A stretch of 64,000 bases of DNA. Source: Nitrospira sp. (GTDB lineage Bacteria; Nitrospirota; Nitrospiria; Nitrospirales; Nitrospiraceae). The notes beneath the pieces are model-generated. The model had not been told where the DNA came from. It did no database searches and worked only from the letters and a program-made list of their open reading frames with translations. Both the position numbers and the translations under genes were made by a program. How positions within the stretch are numbered: the stretch's first letter is position 1; each line of letters begins with the position of its first letter. The stretch is from assembly GCA_030123605.1 (NCBI GenBank), contig CP126123.1, positions 2,522,001 to 2,586,000 on the forward strand, given 5' to 3'. Of the stretch, positions 61,441 to 64,000 are shown piece by piece.

Positions 61441-62139
61441 ATGCCCACCCTCGCAATGCTCAATGCCGATATCGTTTCCTGCACACGCTGCCCACGATTG
61501 GTCACCTACAGAGAAGCCATCGCTCAGCAGAAAAAGCGCCAGTTCCGCGAATGGTCTTACTGGGGGAAGCCGATCCCGGGGTTCGGAGATCCTCGAGCCG
61601 GTCTCTACATCCTTGGTCTCGCCCCCGCCGCGCATGGCGGCAATCGAACCGGTCGGATTTTCACGGGTGATCGCAGCGGGGATTGGTTATACGAAGCGTT
61701 GCACCGATTCGGTTTCGCAAATCAGGCGCGTTCCACACATGTTGATGACGGTCTTGCCCTGACCAACTGTTACATCGGCGCGACCGTCCGTTGCGCTCCT
61801 CCGGCCAACAAGCCTGCCCCGGACGAGTTTACCGCCTGCCAACCGTTTATCCTTGGTGAACTGCGACTCCTGAAACACGTGCGTGTGGTCGTGACGTTGG
61901 GCAAGATTGCGTTCGATCACTATCTCAAGGCCTGCCGCGAATTGGGGTTTCACACACCCACGCCGCTCCCCAAGTTCGCTCACGGTGCGACCTACAAACT
62001 CCCTTGGGGAGTGACGTTGATCGGCTCTTACCACCCGAGCCAACAAAATACCTTTACCGGCAAACTGACCCGCCCCATGTTCCACCGTATCTTTCAACAG
62101 GTGAAACGCCGTCTCCCGAATGCTTCATTCGCCGGCTGA
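61441..62139 (+). CDS. Uracil-DNA glycosylase family 5 (UDGb) protein
   Basis: 232 residues. CTRCPRL and later RCAPPANKPAPDEFTAC provide the four cysteines of the [4Fe-4S] cluster. GLAPAAHGGNRTGRIFTGDR is the family-5 active-site motif A (which lacks the catalytic Asp of families 1 and 4) and SYHPSQQNTFTG is motif B. UDGb removes uracil and hypoxanthine from deaminated DNA. ATG chosen 18 bases after an upstream in-frame start. Divergent from the transglycosylase gene. Confidence 0.92.
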   Translation: MPTLAMLNADIVSCTRCPRLVTYREAIAQQKKRQFREWSYWGKPIPGFGDPRAGLYILGLAPAAHGGNRTGRIFTGDRSGDWLYEALHRFGFANQARSTHVDDGLALTNCYIGATVRCAPPANKPAPDEFTACQPFILGELRLLKHVRVVVTLGKIAFDHYLKACRELGFHTPTPLPKFAHGATYKLPWGVTLIGSYHPSQQNTFTGKLTRPMFHRIFQQVKRRLPNASFAG

Positions 62140-62153
62140 CCGTTTTCGCCGCG

Positions 62154-62801
62154 CTACTTTTTGGCCAATTTATCCCAATCGGCAAGAAACTTCTTCAAGC
62201 CGATATCGGTCAGCGGATGTTTCACGAGCTGTTGAAACACCGCATAGGGCATCGTGCAAATATGTCCTCCCGCCAGCGCCGCTTCAACCACATGCTGAGG
62301 ATGTCGCACACTCGCGACCAGCACCTGGGTTTTATAATCGTAGTTCCTGAAGATCGTCACGATCTGCCGGATCAATGCCATGCCATCCGAGCTGACGTCA
62401 TCGAGACGACCGATAAAGGGAGACACGCACCAGGCCCCAGCCTTGGCAGCCAGCAAGGCTTGCGTGGAAGAAAAACACAGGGTTACATTTACGCGAATAC
62501 CTTCCGCCGCAAGCTTTTTCGTGGCGCGAAGCCCCTCTGGAATGAGCGGAACTTTGACCACGATGTTCTTATGGATCTTGGCCAAGTCGCGGCCTTCTTT
62601 CACCATGGCGTCGGATTCGACCGCGACCACTTCTGCACTGATGGGTCCGTCGACCATGTTGCAGATGTCCAGCAGCATGTCCTTGAAACTCCGCCCCTCC
62701 TTTGCCACGAGAGACGGATTGGTCGTGACCCCATCGATGAGGCCGAGGCTGGCCCCTTCTTGGATTTCCTTTACGTTCGCCGTATCGAGATAGAGCTTCA
62801 T
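62154..62801 (-). CDS. Fructose-6-phosphate aldolase/transaldolase family protein
   Basis: 215 residues, the usual length of the small transaldolase (FSA/TalC, type 3B) group. [53 protein letters not shown] (Schiff-base Lys in KVPLIPEG), [20 protein letters not shown] and [22 protein letters not shown] precedes the ATG. It would act in the pentose phosphate or RuMP-like interconversions of triose and hexose phosphates. Sequence alone does not separate transaldolase from F6P aldolase. Convergent with the glycosylase gene. Confidence 0.92.
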   Translation of the reverse strand: MKLYLDTANVKEIQEGASLGLIDGVTTNPSLVAKEGRSFKDMLLDICNMVDGPISAEVVAVESDAMVKEGRDLAKIHKNIVVKVPLIPEGLRATKKLAAEGIRVNVTLCFSSTQALLAAKAGAWCVSPFIGRLDDVSSDGMALIRQIVTIFRNYDYKTQVLVASVRHPQHVVEAALAGGHICTMPYAVFQQLVKHPLTDIGLKKFLADWDKLAKK

Positions 62802-62923
62802 GACAATGTCCTTTCTGATTGAGCTTCCTGCCACCGAAACGGTCAATCCCGACGTCCCATCGTTTCATTGTAGAAGTAACCGAGAAGCAAGGCAATCCGT
62901 CAACCCTTCAAAGATGCATTCGT

Positions 62924-62953
62924 TTGACAGAGAAGAACGGTGAACGCTAGAAT
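62924..62953 (+). promoter_or_regulatory. Sigma-70-type promoter candidate for the lipoprotein gene
   Basis: TTGACA and TAGAAT separated by 18 bases, 60 bases upstream of the lipoprotein start. The -35 is a perfect consensus and the -10 matches five of six. The AT-rich TTTTT right after the -10 is consistent with a start region. Confidence 0.5.
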
Positions 62954-63012
62954 TTTTCGCGTGCATCCCCATAAACCGACAACCTCGCCTTGTGATTCTG
63001 GAGGACAGCCCT

Positions 63013-63315
63013 ATGCGCACATCAACATGGCTTCTGGTGATTTGGCTTCTGGCAGGAGCCTGCAGCCACAATCCGTACCTAGATGCCTCGTTGACCCGCT
63101 ACAAGGGAAAGGATAAGGCCTGGATCGAAAATGAGCTAGGGGCTCCCGATGCGAAGGCCTCTCGATTCTTCGGGGGAGAAAAATGGATTTACAATCGAAT
63201 CGCAGGAGGGAAGTCCAGCCCACCGCTGTTCAACTTCAAGGCCAATGAATGTCAAACCATTCTGTTCTTCGACAAAGATGACCTAGTTTCGGATTCGAGC
63301 TATTCCGGCTGCTAG
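63013..63315 (+). CDS. Small lipoprotein, SmpA/OmlA-like
   Basis: 100 residues. Lipoprotein signal TWLLVIWLLAGACSHNPYLD (lipobox AGAC). The mature part has a SmpA/BamE-like pattern: KDKAWIENELGAPDAKASRF FGGEKWIYN, a helix-turn around (L)GAPD then beta strands. It is short for BamE proper, so likely a related envelope lipoprotein of unknown partner. The ATG is preferred over one 21 bases upstream. Tail-to-tail with the TRASH/YHS gene, stops overlapping within CTAG. Confidence 0.7.
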   Translation: MRTSTWLLVIWLLAGACSHNPYLDASLTRYKGKDKAWIENELGAPDAKASRFFGGEKWIYNRIAGGKSSPPLFNFKANECQTILFFDKDDLVSDSSYSGC

Positions 63316-63572
63316 CCCGACAGTTGTTTCTGAAACTTGTCGGCACAGGCTCGACTGCAAAAGAAGTAGGCCTGCCCTCCGACCTCTTCGCGCACTGCTT
63401 CACCCCTGGGAATAAAGACTCGGCAAACGGGGTCTTGCACCATTTGATTCGTCTTTGCTTGGCTTCCACTGCTGCTGACAATCCCTCCACCTCCTCCAAT
63501 TCCCCGGATCGCCCTCCTGAGGAGATAATAAAAAAGAAACAGCAATCCTGCGATCAATAACAATCTATACAT
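63312..63572 (-). CDS. TRASH/YHS-like membrane protein (PP0621-type)
   Basis: 86 residues. One N-terminal membrane helix (YRLLLIAGLLFLFYYLLRRA), a Gly-rich linker, then QMVQDPVCRVFIPRGEAVRE and AYFFCSRACADKFQKQLSG. The DPVC...FFCS..C pattern is a TRASH/YHS-type metal-binding finger. Such small proteins are widespread and may bind Cu or Zn; the exact role is unknown. Confidence 0.75.
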   Translation of the reverse strand: MYRLLLIAGLLFLFYYLLRRAIRGIGGGGGIVSSSGSQAKTNQMVQDPVCRVFIPRGEAVREEVGGQAYFFCSRACADKFQKQLSG

Positions 63573-63795
63573 AGTGGCACGTTCTAAACGACCCCCTATA
63601 TCCTATGGGACACTTGCTTCTGCCTCAGAAAAAGTAAGACCTGACTCGTTTTATTACCAGTATGGAACCATCCTCTACTGGGCATCGTCAGGACCAAATG
63701 GCCCAGGTACGTTTGTGCCAACGGGGCCTTTTCCCAGGCTGACCCAGTGCTTCAGATGGATGGTTTGGGCTACGAGGCAATGTTATAAACGAGTC

Positions 63796-63948
63796 ATGCA
63801 TACATGTGACAAATGCCGCGGAACGATGTTGCCGGAACGAGCGGTCGATCTGAATGCCGGTTTAGCGATCACAGTACTGGCCTGCCTTAACTGTGGGCGC
63901 CGAAAGTCAGCCGACGCAGAACCACGACCGATCACTTCTCGACATTAA
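63796..63948 (+). CDS. Small zinc-ribbon-like protein
   Basis: 50 residues from an ATG inside a longer frame; the longer N-terminal part is not convincing. MHTCDKCRGTMLPERAVDLN ... VLACLNCGRRKS carries two CxxC pairs (CDKC, CLNC), a zinc-ribbon arrangement. The roughly 220 bases before it hold no other feature I can support. Function unknown. Confidence 0.55.
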   Translation: MHTCDKCRGTMLPERAVDLNAGLAITVLACLNCGRRKSADAEPRPITSRH

Positions 63949-64000
63949 GCCGTTGCAATAAAAACCAGACGTAAGACGACTCACCGACGGTGAACGACGG

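Noticed and set aside
16..64000. tRNA, rRNA or CRISPR loci
   Set aside because: No tRNA-like cloverleaf, rRNA segment or regularly spaced direct repeats were seen in the intergenic regions on either strand.

Overview
The window looks like a chromosomal segment of a GC-rich Gram-negative bacterium, most likely Nitrospira or a close Nitrospirota relative. The Gram-negative cell plan is shown directly by TonB-dependent receptors, LolA, an MltD-like transglycosylase and several lipoproteins. The lineage call is inference from repertoire (DapL-type lysine synthesis, LarB/LarC, a PmtA-like methyltransferase, PAS-rich phosphorelays). There is no 16S gene or other decisive marker. I found no tRNA, rRNA or CRISPR array.

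Region 1 (1-4730) is accessory DNA. The C-terminus of a YcaO protein, a SagB-type oxidase and a DyP peroxidase are packed as one unit, which suggests a peptide-modification (TOMM-like) locus entering from the left. A PIN-domain remnant, a near-consensus sigma-54 promoter ahead of a 32-residue membrane peptide, a ribbon-helix-helix protein and the deleted relic of a TonB receptor follow.

Region 2 (4766-19295) is a sensory block on the plus strand: two tandem TonB-dependent receptors, a four-helix-bundle (IVP-type) gene bracketed by inverted repeats, a receiver with seven PAS domains and no output domain, a periplasmic binding protein, a membrane histidine kinase, a receiver/PAS/GAF histidine kinase and a single-domain receiver. 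Outer-membrane uptake, periplasmic recognition and phosphorelay may form one ligand-sensing system (inference).

Region 3 (19330-34210) is mainly minus-strand housekeeping: 2OG oxygenase, lolA, ftsK, rsmA, pdxA, a cation exchanger, larC, larB, gpsA, then truD with a two-gene version of the cyanobacterial ArgZ/AgrE arginine dihydrolase/ornithine cyclodeaminase.

Region 4 (34334-51002) mixes small operons: metallophosphoesterase, MarR regulator with MBL hydrolase, an ABC-2 exporter with a LonN protein, a CrtC/AttH lipocalin, a BNR-repeat lipoprotein, a histidine phosphatase, a phospholipid N-methyltransferase, several uncharacterised proteins and an acyltransferase. Two short palindromic MITE-like elements lie here, and each supplies the TAG stop codon of the neighbouring gene.

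Region 5 (51174-64000) holds dapL, folK and panC on the plus strand, a long minus-strand run (MltD-like transglycosylase, glycerate 2-kinase, a rifampicin-phosphotransferase-like dikinase, RmuC, a MazG-type hydrolase, a PilZ protein), then a family-5 uracil-DNA glycosylase, a small transaldolase and small metal-binding or lipoprotein genes.
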